Part shown: piece after piece, positions 63,762 to 64,000 of the stretch | How positions within the stretch are numbered: position 1 is the first letter of the stretch | How the letters are laid out: each line of letters opens with the position of its first letter | IMG/VR virus record: IMGVR_UViG_3300036770_003657 | Location: 248,001 to 312,000 of that record | DNA: 64,000 bases | Source: a virus | Direction: 5' to 3' (one strand) | Notes under the pieces: model-generated | What the model was told of the DNA's origin: nothing | The model's input: only the letters and a program-made list of their open reading frames with translations | Database searches by the model: none | Made by a program: the position numbers and the translations under genes

Positions 63762-63781
63762 ATGTCCTTAATAAAAAATAT

Positions 63782-63854
63782 TGGAGCGGGTAGTCGGATT
63801 CGAACCGGCTTCATTAGCTTGGAAGGCTAAGTCCTCTCCCAGGAGAATACCCGC
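63782..63854 (-). tRNA. tRNA-Gly (anticodon UCC)
   Basis: 73 nt with encoded CCA. Acceptor GCGGGTA/TACCCGC, anticodon stem TTAGC/GCTAA with loop CTTCCAA, T-arm with GGTTCGAATCC. Discriminator is U. Reads GGA. Confidence 0.95.
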
Positions 63855-63856
63855 AT

Positions 63857-63978
63857 ACTTTATTAAAACACACTACCACCGAACTTTTTCACCTAGGGTT
63901 ATTAGTTTGTCTGCTAGGCAGAACATTGACTACGTACCGTCGGGCTTTGACTAGTCTTCAAGTGTGCTTTAATAAAGT
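63857..63978 (-). ncRNA. Candidate structured RNA upstream of tRNA-Gly
   Basis: An 18-bp stem closes the element: 63857-63874 pairs with 63961-63978, with one non-Watson-Crick position that is a G-U pair only in the minus-strand RNA, supporting minus-strand transcription. The 86-nt interior holds further short stems (GACTA...TAGTC). No known RNA family is recognised. It lies directly ahead of tRNA-Gly and could be processed with it. Confidence 0.45.
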
Positions 63979-64000
63979 GTAGGCCACTAGTTCCCACTAG

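Overview
The window looks like part of a large T4-like tailed phage (myovirus) genome, most probably infecting a Gram-negative heterotroph. Evidence: giant virion structural genes with the N-terminal DGTGDS motif typical of marine T4-like phages, an ATP-dependent DNA ligase, a free-standing GIY-YIG homing endonuclease, six tRNA or tRNA-like genes, T4-type late boxes (variants of TATAAATA), tightly overlapping genes (ATGA, TAATG) and low GC. No photosynthesis genes, integrase, rRNA or CRISPR are visible. A Bug/TctC-type binding protein and several signal peptides fit a Gram-negative, possibly proteobacterial, host, but the host is an inference.

Layout. 1-7.4 kb: virion structural genes plus an IscA/ErpA-type Fe-S carrier. 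8.4-13.3 kb: operon with a QueD-like protein, a glycosyltransferase, UDP-glucuronate decarboxylase, RmlB, an RmlD-like reductase and UV-damage endonuclease. 13.4-24 kb: a fibre-like protein, conserved unknowns, Bax-inhibitor-like membrane protein, DNA ligase, metalloprotease-like protein, ClpP, phosphoesterase, AbrB-like protein and an oversized tRNA. 24-26.4 kb: hemE and hemC behind a structured leader with an intrinsic terminator. 26.4-28.4 kb: small proteins, RNA polymerase omega (RpoZ), parvulin PpiC and tRNAs Val, Pro and Thr. 28.4-46.3 kb: a long run of surface-sugar genes (glycosyltransferases, methyltransferases, nucleotidyltransferase, GDP-mannose 3,5-epimerase, fucosyltransferase-like protein, asparagine-synthetase-like protein) containing a RuBisCO-like protein, an HNH nuclease, a 752-residue multidomain protein and ferrochelatase. 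46.3-51.8 kb: phosphoesterase split by a homing-endonuclease insertion, membrane and coiled-coil proteins, and two secreted proteins, one extremely Asn-rich. 51.9-54.5 kb: three plus-strand glycosyltransferases. 54.5-63.8 kb: an unusually AT-rich region with two related cassettes, each with a fatty-acid desaturase, a GNAT-like protein, a 2OG-Fe(II)-oxygenase-like protein and an asparagine-synthetase-like ATPase, plus a TctC-like protein and an SDR. The window ends with tRNA-Gly and a long RNA hairpin.

How it works together. Eight near-perfect sigma70 promoters (TTGACA, 16-17 bp, TATAAT or TATACT) and one weaker one head most minus-strand operons and tRNAs, so those genes are probably read by host RNA polymerase early or mid infection. 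Late boxes precede structural and some other genes, often only 4-5 nt before the start codon, which suggests leaderless late messages. The phage appears able to intervene in host transcription (RpoZ), proteolysis and folding (ClpP, PpiC), Fe-S and heme supply (IscA, HemC, HemE, HemH), surface glycans, and an undescribed acyl/amide small-molecule pathway. The most novel elements are the twin cassettes, the phage RpoZ, the RuBisCO-like protein and the partial heme pathway with its putative RNA leader. All functions are read from sequence motifs only; no database search was run.
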